A DNA stretch of 64,000 bases. Origin: Dehalococcoidia bacterium. GTDB taxonomy: Bacteria > Chloroflexota > Dehalococcoidia > UBA2979. The notes below the pieces were generated by a model that was not told the DNA's origin, did not search any database, and saw only the letters and a list, made by a program, of their open reading frames with translations. Each line of letters starts with the position of its first letter. Position 1 is the stretch's first letter. The translations under genes were made by a program, and so were the position numbers. Location: contig SHYS01000002.1 in NCBI GenBank assembly GCA_009692685.1, forward strand, positions 62,001 through 126,000. Direction: 5' to 3'. Below, piece after piece: positions 16,040 through 24,415 of the stretch.

Positions 16040-17341
16040 CTAGCCCGCTGCCTCGGAGGTTCGGGCGTGCGCCAGCGCCGCAAGGCGCTTTGCCTGGGGG
16101 TGAGGCATCCGTGACGCGATGGCGAAGAGTACGAACGCGGCGCTGAACGTCCCGATGAACAGCAGCAGCGCCAGATCGTACGTGCCGGTAGCGTCATAGA
16201 TCGCGCCGGTGATTGTCGGGCTGAGAATCTGGCCGATCGTCTCGACGACGACGACGGCGCCGAGGATCGTGGCGAAGTGCGTCACGCCGAACGCGCGCGT
16301 TAGGATCAGTGCCTCCATCATCGGGCCGCCCGCCGTCCCGACGATCCAGAGTCCGACAAACAGCACGATCGCCGTGGTGCTCGTGCTGATAGAGAGCGTC
16401 ACCATCGCTGCGATGAGCACGAGGGCGAGCGCCATCACCACCAGCTCGAGGCGTCCGGTGCGGTCGGCGAGGACCCCCGCAATCAGCCTCGTCACGATGC
16501 TGGCGCCAGCGGCCGCTGAGAGGATGAACGCTGCCCAGCCTCGGGAGATGCCTACCGACTCGTAGAACGGGACCTGGTGCACCAGCCACCCGAACATCCC
16601 GAAGAAGAACGACATGAACCCGCAGGCGAGCACCCAGAACAGCGGCGAGCGCAGTGTCTCGCGGAGCGTCATGCCGACCTCGGGGATCTTCACTGGCGCG
16701 CCCTCGATCTGGGTGGCGCCGTCCGGCAGCAGTCCGCCCTCGGCAGGGGAGTTCCGGATGACGAAGAGCGCGATGGGGAGAAACACCACCGCTACCAGCG
16801 CCCCTGACGCGACGAACGAGGCCTGCCACCCCAGCGCATCGATAGCGAGTCTGATCCACGGCACCACCACGAACCCGCCCAGCGAGAACCCGGTGCCGAG
16901 GATGCTCGTTGCGATCCCGCGACGGCGGTCGAACCATCTCGAGATTAACGCCATGAACGGGATGAAGAACATCATCTGCCGTAGCACGGCGTTGATCGAG
17001 GAATACACGTACCACTGCCACAACGAGTCGGTCGTCGCCAGCAGCAGGTACGACAGCGATGTCAGGATCGCGCCGATGATGATCGCCGAGCGCGGGCCTC
17101 GAACGTCCACCCACCGCCCGACGAGCGGCCCGGAAATACCGCTCACCAGCAGTGCCGCCGAGAAGCCCAGCGACACCTGCGCCCGCGACCAGCCGAACTG
17201 TGCCTCGAGGGGTTCGATGTACAGGCCAAAGGCCCAGAATGACACCCCGCTGCCGAGCGCCATCGCCCCAACGGAGGCGGCGAGCAGCCACCACCCGTAG
17301 AAGATCTTGCGGCGTCCGCTCAACACCTGTGCAGCCTGCAC
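16040..17341 (-). CDS. Major facilitator superfamily transporter (OFA/monocarboxylate-like)
   Basis: The 433-residue protein has the OFA/MCT-type N-terminus KIFYGWWLLAASVGAMALGSGV, then WAFGLYIEPLEAQFGWSRAQ, the TM2-3 loop GPLVGRWVDVRGPRSAIIIG and the loop SRWFDRRRGIATSILGTGFSLGG. A central hydrophilic loop (PEVGMTLRETLRSPLFWVLAC) precedes TM7, and a second GxLADRTGR motif is present (AGVLADRTGRLELVV). This subfamily usually carries small carboxylates. The gene is 66 bp downstream of an enoyl-CoA hydratase on the same strand, so it may move an acid that feeds that pathway. The GTG 17341 start gives MQAAQVLSGRR. Confidence 0.85.
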   Translation of the reverse strand: MQAAQVLSGRRKIFYGWWLLAASVGAMALGSGVSFWAFGLYIEPLEAQFGWSRAQVSLGFSAALLVSGISGPLVGRWVDVRGPRSAIIIGAILTSLSYLLLATTDSLWQWYVYSSINAVLRQMMFFIPFMALISRWFDRRRGIATSILGTGFSLGGFVVVPWIRLAIDALGWQASFVASGALVAVVFLPIALFVIRNSPAEGGLLPDGATQIEGAPVKIPEVGMTLRETLRSPLFWVLACGFMSFFFGMFGWLVHQVPFYESVGISRGWAAFILSAAAGASIVTRLIAGVLADRTGRLELVVMALALVLIAAMVTLSISTSTTAIVLFVGLWIVGTAGGPMMEALILTRAFGVTHFATILGAVVVVETIGQILSPTITGAIYDATGTYDLALLLFIGTFSAAFVLFAIASRMPHPQAKRLAALAHARTSEAAG

Positions 17342-17406
17342 GAGAACAGCGATCGGAGTCAGCCTTCGGTCGTCGATGTGGCGGCTCGACCGGAGTCGGC
17401 CGACCG

Positions 17407-18219
17407 TCAGTCTCCCGTGTAAATCGGAGGGCGCTTCTCCAGGAAGCTCTGGCGCGATTCCGCAACGTCGTGCGGGGCCTGACGAGCGAACTTCAGCCCG
17501 GCGTTCTCGTAGCGTAGGGCCTCGTTGAGGGTGACGCCGATGTTGTGTTGCAGCACGCGTTTGGCGCTCCGCATGGCGATTGGCGGCCAGCCCGCGATCT
17601 GCCTCGCCAGGGCGAGCGCGGTCGGGACGACCTCTTCCGGTGCTACATACCGATTGAGGAGGCCGAGCGCGAACGCCTCTTCGCCCTCTACCATTCGGCT
17701 CGAGTAGATGAGATCGGCCGCGCGCGCGTACCCCACGATTCGTGGCAGGAAATAGCTCATGCCGGAGTCCGGTGACAGGCTGCGCTCGATGAAGGTGGTC
17801 TTCAGGCGTGTCGCAGCCGAACCAACTCGCACGTCGCAGGCGAGCGCCATGCTCATCCCGGCGCCCGTCGCCACACCGTTGACCGCGCCCACGAGTGGTT
17901 TCGGGAAGCCGTGGAAGGCCAGCGCCTGGCGGCCCACCCAGCCGTATTCATCGAGCCGTTCGGCATGTGCTGTCCGGGACGGAGCGCCAACTACCTCGAC
18001 GCGCTCCGGTGCTGTCAGGTCCGCCCCCGAGCAGAACGCGCGCCCCGCGCCGGTGACGACCACGGCGCGCACGCTCTCGTCCTCGGCCAGCTCGGCGAGG
18101 ACGGCGCGGCTGTCGTCTTGCAGCCCCCTGTTGAGGGCATTGAGCTTCTCCGGCCGGTTGAGCGTGATCAGCGCCACATGCCCCTCGAGGCGTTCGAGGA
18201 TCAGGTTCTCGTAAGACAT
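17407..18219 (-). CDS. Enoyl-CoA hydratase/isomerase (crotonase family)
   Basis: The 270-residue product shows the crotonase core: VALITLNRPEKLNALNRGL, the first oxyanion-hole loop TGAGRAFCSGADLTAPE, the second in AVNGVATGAGMSMALACDVRV, and the active-site segment IERSLSPDSGMSYFLPRIVG, where Asp of LSPDSG replaces one of the two catalytic Glu seen in classical hydratases, as in PaaG-like isomerases. The C-terminal helix LKFARQAPHDVAESRQSFLEKR closes the fold. It acts on unsaturated acyl-CoA in fatty or aromatic acid breakdown. ATG 18219 follows GGAGGGCC. An MFS gene lies directly downstream. Confidence 0.88.
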   Translation of the reverse strand: MSYENLILERLEGHVALITLNRPEKLNALNRGLQDDSRAVLAELAEDESVRAVVVTGAGRAFCSGADLTAPERVEVVGAPSRTAHAERLDEYGWVGRQALAFHGFPKPLVGAVNGVATGAGMSMALACDVRVGSAATRLKTTFIERSLSPDSGMSYFLPRIVGYARAADLIYSSRMVEGEEAFALGLLNRYVAPEEVVPTALALARQIAGWPPIAMRSAKRVLQHNIGVTLNEALRYENAGLKFARQAPHDVAESRQSFLEKRPPIYTGD

Positions 18220-18314
18220 CGTGGCCCTCCGCTCACACGCGCTGCCGCTCGCCCTAGCGCAGAGTAGCGCAGCCGTCTCGAGCGGCGTGACTGACGAGGT
18301 CTGGAGCGGGTGCG

Positions 18315-20150
18315 CTAAACGCGCTGTTTCGGTGCGTCCTCGTCCAGCCACATGTTCGCGATGTTGTGGTTCGCGTAGCAGACCCAGCTGTCCATCAGGC
18401 CGTGAGGGCGGTAATTCAGCACCCAGTTGTGCCACGCCGTGCGAACGTGCGCCTCCGGCCACCAGAGATCCCAGACCTGGTCGTGGATCAACGTCGAGAT
18501 GCGCTGCCAGGTCGCCTTGCGCGCTTCGGCGCCTGCCTCCCGGCGCTGCTGGTCGAGGAGTTTGTCCAGCTCATCGTTGCCTTTCGAGCCGTAGTTCAGG
18601 CCACCCTTCGTGTGGTACCAAGGGTAGATCCACTGGTCTATCGAGTGGCCGGGCGGGCCCCAGACGATCCCCGTGGTCTCCGCGAACTTACGGTCCCCGA
18701 GCGATGCGACCTGCGTGGCTGAGTCGATCGGCTTCAGGTCGACCTGCACTTCCGGCAGCTCCTTGGTCATGGCGGCAATGATGTCCTTCGACACCTCGCG
18801 GTCGTACCACGTCACATGGGTCCAGCGGAGCGGGCGATCCTTCGTGTACCCGGCGGCCTGCATCAACTGGCTCGCCTGCTTCGCGTCAAAGGTGTACCAG
18901 CGGCCGTTGGCCTTCGCCGTCGGGTACGACTCGTAGAGGAACGGCCATGGCATCGGTGAGTTCGAGTACGGCCCGTCGGGGTTCGCGTTGTCAGCAGAGT
19001 TTCGCTGCTCGTCGATCTGCGTGCGGTTGATCGCCAGTGAGATTGCGCGCCGGATGCGCTCGTCCCGGAACACGCCGCTCTTGAGCTGGAACTGCCAGCC
19101 GTTGATGTTCGCGCCTCGCGATCGCGGGCGCTTCCACGCCACCATGTCGGTGGCGCGCTTGGCCATCGCTTCGGTGTCCGCTTCGTCCGCCGCGTTCCAG
19201 AACGCGAGCGAGTTATCCGCGAACCTGGCCGCCTGTGCGCCGGTGTCGTTCTGCACCGTCGCGATGTACTTGTCGATGTAGGGGCGGCCGGGCTCGTAGT
19301 ACTCGGGGTGCTTCCGGAAGACGGAGCGCTCGTGGCGCACCCACTCCTCCTGGATAAATGGGCCGGTGCCAATGGCGCGATTCTGGATCAGGTCGTCGCT
19401 CTCGATGACTTCCTTGAGCCAGATGAACGACCACGCCGAGAGGTCTGCGACGAGCTGCGCTCGAGGCTGCGCCAGCTTGATGCGGACCGTGTACTTGTCG
19501 GGCGCCTCGATGGCTGTGACGTCGGCAAGCACGTCCTTCTGCGAGCCGCCGCCTCGATAGCGCTCTAGCGACAGGCGCGCGTCCTCCGAGGTCAATTCGC
19601 GGCCGTTCGCGGGTGCGATGTTGTGCGTCTTCACGCCCTGGCGGAGGTGGAACGTGTACTCGAGGCTGTCCGGCGACACCTCCCAGCTCGAGGCGAGATC
19701 GGGCTCGATCTCCGGCAGGAACGGATTCGCTGATGCCCCTACCTTGCCGCGGACCAGCTTCGAGTTCGTCAGGTTCATTGTGTGGTACACGGTGCACGAC
19801 AGCGTGCGGTTGATGTCCATCGTCTGCGGGTCGAGGTAGCGGTCGACGAGCGTGCCACCATGGCGCGCGTTCGCCCCCGGGTTTGCCTCGGCCGGCGATG
19901 GTCCAATGGGTCGGTCATACAGGCCGGGCTTGAGCCGGACCTGGCTCCGCGGGACCGGCGTTCCAGCCGCGCCCGGCGTGCGCGCGGCTGGGCCGGGCGG
20001 TGTCGCCGTTGAGGTGACTTCGGTTGGTGTCTCGTTGGCGGAGCACCCGAGGAAGGCCGCGCCCGTCAGCCCGATGAGCCCGATCGCAGCACCTCGGAGC
20101 AGCCCGCGTCGTTCAATGAGGCGCCGCGTCCAGTAGTTCCTGTCCGGCAT
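18315..20150 (-). CDS. ABC transporter substrate-binding lipoprotein, peptide/nickel family 5
   Basis: The protein (611 residues from ATG 20150, GGAGGT just upstream) starts with a twin-arginine-like lipoprotein signal, RRLIERRGLLRGAAIGL...FLGC. The mature part is SBP family 5: GGTLVDRYLDPQTMDINRTL, EIEPDLASSWEVSPDSLEYTF, the TGPFIQEEWVRHERSVFRKH motif region, and SLAINRTQIDEQRNSAD. These lipoproteins deliver oligopeptides, sugars or other solutes to DppBC-type permeases; a DppB-like permease begins at the left edge of the window but is about 18 kb away. The gene stands alone here, which suggests the permease and ATPase are encoded elsewhere. Many Trp residues near the C-terminus (DLWWPEAHVRTAWHNW) suggest an aromatic-lined pocket. 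Confidence 0.87.
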   Translation of the reverse strand: MPDRNYWTRRLIERRGLLRGAAIGLIGLTGAAFLGCSANETPTEVTSTATPPGPAARTPGAAGTPVPRSQVRLKPGLYDRPIGPSPAEANPGANARHGGTLVDRYLDPQTMDINRTLSCTVYHTMNLTNSKLVRGKVGASANPFLPEIEPDLASSWEVSPDSLEYTFHLRQGVKTHNIAPANGRELTSEDARLSLERYRGGGSQKDVLADVTAIEAPDKYTVRIKLAQPRAQLVADLSAWSFIWLKEVIESDDLIQNRAIGTGPFIQEEWVRHERSVFRKHPEYYEPGRPYIDKYIATVQNDTGAQAARFADNSLAFWNAADEADTEAMAKRATDMVAWKRPRSRGANINGWQFQLKSGVFRDERIRRAISLAINRTQIDEQRNSADNANPDGPYSNSPMPWPFLYESYPTAKANGRWYTFDAKQASQLMQAAGYTKDRPLRWTHVTWYDREVSKDIIAAMTKELPEVQVDLKPIDSATQVASLGDRKFAETTGIVWGPPGHSIDQWIYPWYHTKGGLNYGSKGNDELDKLLDQQRREAGAEARKATWQRISTLIHDQVWDLWWPEAHVRTAWHNWVLNYRPHGLMDSWVCYANHNIANMWLDEDAPKQRV

Positions 20151-20246
20151 CCGACCTCCATGCATGAGATCTGCCCGGGGGTGGGGTGTTCGCAGTATCC
20201 GAGCGGCGCCTCGTGCGGTAAAGCCGCGCTCCCTAGACTCCGGGGT

Positions 20247-20921
20247 GTGCATCCCCTCGTCATCCTCGTCGACGTCGACAACACGCTGCTTGAGGGCGAC
20301 GCTGTCCGTGCCTCGATCACCGCTGCTCTCGAGGCTGTTGCGGGATCTGAGACTGCGCGCGCCTTCTGGGCGGAGTACGAGGTCGTGCGTGCCGAACTCG
20401 GTGGCGTCGATGTCCCGGAGACGGCGCGTCGCATCGAGGCGACCCTCGGTGCGGCTCCGGGGACACTCGTCGCCTGTGTTGAGGGCGCTGACTTCACCCC
20501 GAGCCTCTTCCCGGGCGCTCGCGGGGTGCTCTCGCATCTCGCGACACTGGGGCTGGTGGTCGTGCTATCCGACGGCGACCCAAGATTCCAGCGCGCGAAG
20601 ATCGCGTCGGCCGGTATCGAAACGGCTGTTGCTGGCCGTGTACTCGTGGTGCCACACAAGGAGCGCGCGCTCGATCTGGTCACGGCCGACTACCCGGCTG
20701 AGCACTACGCACTCATTGATGACCGCGCCAGTATCCTCGGCGCCGTGAAAGCGCAGCTCGGCGCGCGCGTGACGACGGTGCGCGTGCACCAGGGGCGCTA
20801 TGTCGAGGAGCGTGTCGACCATGCGCTCCCCGTGCCTGACCTCGAACTTCCGTCCATAGAGGCGGCGCTGGAGCTCGCTGCCCGCGACCTGCTCGGAACT
20901 GCCGGGGCGCAGGGTGCCTGA
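20247..20921 (+). CDS. HAD-superfamily hydrolase
   Basis: The 224-residue product begins HPLVILVDVDNTLLEGD, the HAD motif I DxDNTLL with nucleophile Asp. Motif II appears as VVLSDGD, and motif III-IV as the Lys in HKERALDL and the acidic pair in ALIDDRASIL. A helical cap lies between motifs I and II (about residues 20-95). Such enzymes dephosphorylate small metabolites. GTG 20247 is chosen because motif I must be close to the N-terminus; the putative -10-like TAGACT at 20234-20239 leaves almost no leader. Its stop overlaps the next gene by eight bases. Confidence 0.8.
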   Translation: MHPLVILVDVDNTLLEGDAVRASITAALEAVAGSETARAFWAEYEVVRAELGGVDVPETARRIEATLGAAPGTLVACVEGADFTPSLFPGARGVLSHLATLGLVVVLSDGDPRFQRAKIASAGIETAVAGRVLVVPHKERALDLVTADYPAEHYALIDDRASILGAVKAQLGARVTTVRVHQGRYVEERVDHALPVPDLELPSIEAALELAARDLLGTAGAQGA

Positions 20922-21423
20922 TCCGCACGCTCCCGCCTCCAGGTCAACGGGTGCGTGGCTCGCCCTCCTCGGGTTGTCGCTCGTACTCGTCCTGTCGGGG
21001 TGTGAGAACCAGTCGGGCGTGCGGCGGGGCGATCCACGGGCGGTACCGACGTCACCCGCGATGCCGAGTGACACTGTGGCGATGAATGGCTGCGCCCCCG
21101 GTATCGCCGAGCATTCGGCCGGCGATGCTCAGGCCGGCGAGGTTACGGTGGCCTTTGGCCTGCCGGTCGGCGATCGCTATCGCCCTCGATGCGTCACTGT
21201 CGAGGTAGGTCGCGCGGTACGGTTCATGGGCGCATTCGGGCGGCACCCGATGACTGGCGGCGCGGTCCTCGAGGGCCTGCCTGTCCGCGATCCGTTCAGC
21301 CCTCTGCCCTTCACGAACGCCGGCACCGAGGCGGTATTCCGGCCCGATCGGCCGGGTGTCTACCCGTACTTCTGCCAGGTCCACTGGGTGCTGGGAATGA
21401 GCGGGGTCATCTACGTCGAATGA
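20914..21423 (+). CDS. Cupredoxin-domain copper lipoprotein
   Basis: GTG 20914 starts a 169-residue protein with a lipoprotein signal (WLALLGLSLVLVLSGCE, lipobox LSGC) and a C-terminal plastocyanin/azurin-like domain. The type-1 copper ligands are visible: His in FGRHPMTGG, then Cys, His and Met in YFCQVHWVLGMSG (C-x2-H-x4-M). It is anchored outside the membrane and likely moves electrons or binds Cu. Overlap with the HAD gene suggests co-transcription. The ligand spacing is exactly that of blue copper proteins, so metal binding is a confident inference. Confidence 0.88.
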   Translation: MPDPHAPASRSTGAWLALLGLSLVLVLSGCENQSGVRRGDPRAVPTSPAMPSDTVAMNGCAPGIAEHSAGDAQAGEVTVAFGLPVGDRYRPRCVTVEVGRAVRFMGAFGRHPMTGGAVLEGLPVRDPFSPLPFTNAGTEAVFRPDRPGVYPYFCQVHWVLGMSGVIYVE

Positions 21424-21464
21424 ACCGCCGCCGCGAGCGGTAGCCTGAAGGTACGCGGTCGGTG

Positions 21465-22064
21465 TTACTTGCCAACGGGCGCATCCGCGGCGTGCTCGTG
21501 GCGCATCGCCTGGTACTCGGATACGTCCTGACTCAGCACGATAAGGTCGTAGAGTTTGCCGTCGCGGTCCTTGACGTGGTTCCGCAGCCGCGCCTCCTCC
21601 TCGAAGCCGAGGCGGTAGAAGATGCCGAGCGCGCCCTCCTGGTCGACGGTCATCTGCGCCATCATCTTCTCGACACCCATGTCGACGGCCGCCTGGAACG
21701 TCGCTGCGATCAGCAGTCTGCCCAGGCCGCCACGGCGGTACTTCTCCTGCACCAGCACACGTAGCTCGGCCACATGCTGCATCCACCGCAGCTCCGTGCG
21801 CGCCACCGTCGAGTAGCCCACCACCTCGTCACCCGCCAGCGCGAGGATGGTGCGGTTGCTGCCCGCCTCGATGTCGTTGATCCAGTCGGCGATCTCGTCC
21901 GGGCGCGTGATGTCGCGCCGCAGGAACAGCAGGTCGTTCGCGGGCAGCCCGCGTGCGAACTTGAGCATCCGCCCGGAGTCCTCGGCGGTCATCAGGCGCA
22001 GCGTGAGGGTGTTTCCTCCAACCTCCACTGTGTGAGGCAGTTGCATGGTCGCGAGCTGTGGCAC
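21465..22064 (-). CDS. GNAT-family N-acetyltransferase
   Basis: The 199-residue protein has the GNAT acetyl-CoA site ELRVLVQEKYRRGGLGRLLIAA (motif A, R/Q-x2-G-x-G/A as RRGGLG). It is preceded by ILALAGDEVVGYSTVAR and followed by GALGIFYRLGFEEEARLRNHV, a typical motif B. The C-terminal LYDLIVLSQDVSEY is common in peptide- or stress-related GNATs. The start is GTG 22064, or ATG 22046 within the same frame; neither has a strong ribosome site because a hairpin terminator (22070-22115) sits directly upstream. The acceptor substrate cannot be read. Confidence 0.82.
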   Translation of the reverse strand: MPQLATMQLPHTVEVGGNTLTLRLMTAEDSGRMLKFARGLPANDLLFLRRDITRPDEIADWINDIEAGSNRTILALAGDEVVGYSTVARTELRWMQHVAELRVLVQEKYRRGGLGRLLIAATFQAAVDMGVEKMMAQMTVDQEGALGIFYRLGFEEEARLRNHVKDRDGKLYDLIVLSQDVSEYQAMRHEHAADAPVGK

Positions 22065-22069
22065 GAAAA

Positions 22070-22115
22070 GCCCTCCCCCGCTGCATTCGGTGTCCGAATG
22101 GTAGCGGGGGAGGGC
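22070..22115 (-). terminator. Rho-independent terminator of the DUF35 gene
   Basis: GCCCTCCCCCGCT (22070-22082) pairs with AGCGGGGGAGGGC (22103-22115), with an inner ATTCGG/CCGAAT helix. On the minus strand it is followed by TTTT, giving a canonical intrinsic terminator 40 bases after the DUF35 stop. It lies immediately before the start of the GNAT gene, so GNAT expression depends on read-through or an internal promoter. Confidence 0.8.
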
Positions 22116-22154
22116 AATCGGTGTTGAGTCCGCCCGCGGGCGGTCTCAGCCGTG

Positions 22155-22568
22155 CTAGACGAGGCGGAAGACGGGGATCGGGTACTCCCCGGTGTCCTGC
22201 TTCTCGAAGTCCACCTTCACCCGCGCGTCGCACTTCACGTCCGTCGTCGGGTTAGCGACGCCCACGACGTTGCTCAGCACGCGGAACCCCTCGTCAAGGT
22301 CGATCCAGGCGAGGACGTACGCGCCCAGCGGCGCGAACGCCGGGTTCCGGTTCTGGCGCACCACCGTGTAGGTGTACACTTTGCCCTCGCCCTTGGAGAC
22401 GTTGACTTTGAGGTTGCTGCCGCCGCAACCCGTGCAGTGCAGGCGCGGTGTGAACACCACGGTGCTGCAGTCATTGCACGTCTGGTACGTGAGCTGACCG
22501 TTCTTCACGGCGTCCCAGTATGGCTTGGTGTTCGGCTCCGGAAATCGAGGCTGTGGCCGGTCTGGCAT
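22155..22568 (-). CDS. DUF35 / OB-fold acyl-CoA-associated zinc-ribbon protein
   Basis: The 137-residue protein has the rubredoxin-like zinc ribbon plus OB fold of the DUF35 family: FPEPNTKPYWDAVKNGQLTY, then CNDCSTVVFTPRLHCTGCGG (two CxxC pairs), then GKVYTYTVVRQNRNPAFAPL and the OB strands AYVLAWIDLDEGFRVLSNVV. DUF35 proteins typically pair with thiolase-like proteins and bind acyl-CoA; known cases include the aldolase Ltp2 with a DUF35 domain and benzylsuccinate-pathway BbsA/BbsB. Here it lies 52 bp downstream of a thiolase gene, with GGGGAGGA before ATG 22568. The pair is repeated at 61403-62992. Confidence 0.87.
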   Translation of the reverse strand: MPDRPQPRFPEPNTKPYWDAVKNGQLTYQTCNDCSTVVFTPRLHCTGCGGSNLKVNVSKGEGKVYTYTVVRQNRNPAFAPLGAYVLAWIDLDEGFRVLSNVVGVANPTTDVKCDARVKVDFEKQDTGEYPIPVFRLV

Positions 22569-22586
22569 GTTCGTGCTCCTCCCCTC

Positions 22587-22612
22587 AGGCATCCCCGCAC
22601 AGGGGGATGCCT
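22587..22612. terminator. Hairpin between thiolase and DUF35 genes
   Basis: AGGCATCCCC (22587-22596) pairs perfectly with GGGGATGCCT (22603-22612) over a six-base loop. It lies in the 52-bp spacer between the thiolase stop and the DUF35 ribosome site on the minus strand. It lacks a T-tract, so it may attenuate or stabilise the message rather than end it. Confidence 0.5.
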
Positions 22613-22620
22613 GCATTCGT

Positions 22621-23814
22621 CTAGTCGCGCGCCAAGATGACGCTGCCGCCGGCGTGGGTGCCACCAAGGGCGCCACCGTTGCCGTGGGCGATCGCCAGCT
22701 GCGCGTTCGGGACCTGCGAGGTCGATTCGCCGCGGAGCTGCCGCACAGACTCGAACAGCAGGAAGATGCCACGCATGCCGGGGTGGTTGCTCGACAATCC
22801 GCCGCCGTCGGTGTTCAGCGTCGGCTTCAGGGCGTTGTCGAAGCGGAACCGGCCACCCTTGGCCAGGTCCTTGTACTCGCCCTTCTTGCAGAACCCGAGG
22901 TCCTCGAGGATCGTCGCGACGGTGATTGTAAACGAGTCGTAGATCATCGCGATGTCGATCTCGGCCGGCGTGATCTGCGCCTCCGCGAAGGCGATCGGGC
23001 CGCCTTGCGCCGCGGCGCTGGTGGTGATGTCCCCGCCGTTTTCACGGTACTTGATCGCCTCGCCGGTCCCGATGATCCAGATCGGCTTCTTCTTGGTCGT
23101 GCGCGCCACAGCCGCGCTGGCGATGACCACCGCGCCACCACCGTCGGACTGCATGCAGCACTCCAGCAGGTGCAGCGGGTCCGCGATCATGCGGGAGTCC
23201 AGTACGTCCTTCACGGTGATCTCACCGGTCCCCATGAACTGGAGGTCGGTCATGGCCTTCACGGCCTCCGGGTTGCGCGTGGCGTGCAGGCGCGTGGCGA
23301 TCGAGACCTCAGCGAGGTCCTCGGTGGTCGTCCCGTACTCGTGCATGTGGCGGTGGGCCACCAGCGCGTAATTCCCCACGGTGATCATCCCGTAGGGGTC
23401 CTCCACGTTGCCCTGCCAGTTCGGCAGGCCCTGCCCTGTCGCACCGCCGGTGCCGATCGCGCGGCGGCTGGAGGCAGCCGTGGACCCGTAGGACAGCACG
23501 GCGACGTTGGCCTTGCCGGCAGCGATGTCGCGCAGCGCGTGCGCGGTCTGGAACTCGTAGGACGAGCCACCGACCTGCGTCGTGTCGATAACGGTTGGCC
23601 TGAGTCCGAGGTACGCCGCGGTACCCAGCCCGCCGCCACCCTCGCCGTCGTTCGTGTCGTACACGGCGTCGACGTCCGACCACTTCAGCCCTGCGTCATC
23701 GAGGGCCGCCTTGATCGACTCAACTTTGATCTGCATCGCTGAGCGGCCTGGTGCCACTCGCAGCGGGTACTCGTGGATGCCGACGATTGCGGCCTCGCGC
23801 CTCTGACTTGCCAT
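22621..23814 (-). CDS. Thiolase-like protein (SCP-x/Ltp2-type)
   Basis: The 397-residue protein has the two-domain thiolase-like fold: REAAIVGIHEYPLRV, KVESIKAALDDAGLKWSDVD, the region around TTQVGGSSYEFQTAHALRDI, and the C-terminal pieces DIAMIYDSFTITVATILED, NTDGGGLSSNHPGMRG and AHGNGGALGGTHAGG. In canonical thiolases a nucleophilic Cys lies at the start of helix 3; here that position reads QVGGSS, without Cys. This matches the non-thiolytic branch seen in retro-aldolases such as Ltp2. Together with DUF35 immediately downstream it most likely forms a C-C bond lyase or transferase complex on acyl-CoA. ATG 23814 is preceded by AAGGAAGGGGA. The family call is firm; the reaction is inferred. 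Confidence 0.85.
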   Translation of the reverse strand: MASQRREAAIVGIHEYPLRVAPGRSAMQIKVESIKAALDDAGLKWSDVDAVYDTNDGEGGGGLGTAAYLGLRPTVIDTTQVGGSSYEFQTAHALRDIAAGKANVAVLSYGSTAASSRRAIGTGGATGQGLPNWQGNVEDPYGMITVGNYALVAHRHMHEYGTTTEDLAEVSIATRLHATRNPEAVKAMTDLQFMGTGEITVKDVLDSRMIADPLHLLECCMQSDGGGAVVIASAAVARTTKKKPIWIIGTGEAIKYRENGGDITTSAAAQGGPIAFAEAQITPAEIDIAMIYDSFTITVATILEDLGFCKKGEYKDLAKGGRFRFDNALKPTLNTDGGGLSSNHPGMRGIFLLFESVRQLRGESTSQVPNAQLAIAHGNGGALGGTHAGGSVILARD

Positions 23815-23896
23815 AGGTTCCCCTTCCTTTGCGCGGCGGCATTCTTCAGCGTGCGCCTGTAGCTGTCAACGCCGTCCGTATTCGAGGGCCTCGCGC

Positions 23897-24415
23897 TCAG
23901 CGCGGAGGGCCGACGAGCGTCACGAAGGTCAGCGTTGATGCCGCACTGCGCGCCGTCACTCGCCAGCACTCTGCGGCGGGGAAGTGCAGCACCACGGCCT
24001 GCAGTTGCGCGTGCTCGTCGCTCTCGGGGAAGAAGACGGCGAGCGTCGGGTGGTTGGCATCTGCGTCGAGGCGTTGACCTTCGACGGTCAGGGCCGCCAC
24101 GCCCGGGACGGGACGCCAGAACGGCCACCTGAACTCGAGTGCTGCCCCGCGACCCGGCGTGGCGATTCCTGCGGCAGACTGGTCCACATGTCGCCGACCC
24201 GGTGATGGGTCGGTTGTCTCAGCGGTTCGGGGGGGGGGAGGTTTTTCTCCATTTGGCAACGTTACCGGGCACTCGCCCTTGAACACGTCCTCTGGTCTTG
24301 AGGGAGGCGGGGTGCCCACCGCGACCGATGTGGCTTCGTTTCGTTCCGGCTCCGCACACGCGATAACGAGGGCGAACAGCAAGCCGAGCGCAAGCGAGCG
24401 CCCTCGTGCGGTCAC
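23897..24415 (-). CDS. Hypothetical lipoprotein with probable compensating frameshifts
   Basis: From GTG 24415 the protein begins ARGRSLALGLLFALVIACAE, a lipoprotein signal (lipobox VIAC), then ECPVTLPNGEKPP. The C-terminal region LEFRWPFWRPVPGVAALTVE, then CWRVTARSAASTLTFVTLVG, has the look of a known secreted-domain family where a segment like VGDMWTSLPQES should lie between. In this sequence that segment is found in another frame, flanked by a run of ten C/G (24229-24238) and by a G-rich stretch near 24150. I infer two single-base shifts that cancel, leaving a frame that is open but scrambled for about 30 residues. It overlaps the upstream gene by four bases (GTGA). Function unknown. Confidence 0.55.
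   Translation of the reverse strand: MTARGRSLALGLLFALVIACAEPERNEATSVAVGTPPPSRPEDVFKGECPVTLPNGEKPPPPRTAETTDPSPGRRHVDQSAAGIATPGRGAALEFRWPFWRPVPGVAALTVEGQRLDADANHPTLAVFFPESDEHAQLQAVVLHFPAAECWRVTARSAASTLTFVTLVGPPR

Noticed and set aside
22525..23742. A 405-codon open frame on the plus strand opposite the thiolase
   Set aside because: It is antisense to a clear thiolase gene, has low-complexity Arg/Val/Gly content and no recognisable motif; it reflects GC-rich third positions.
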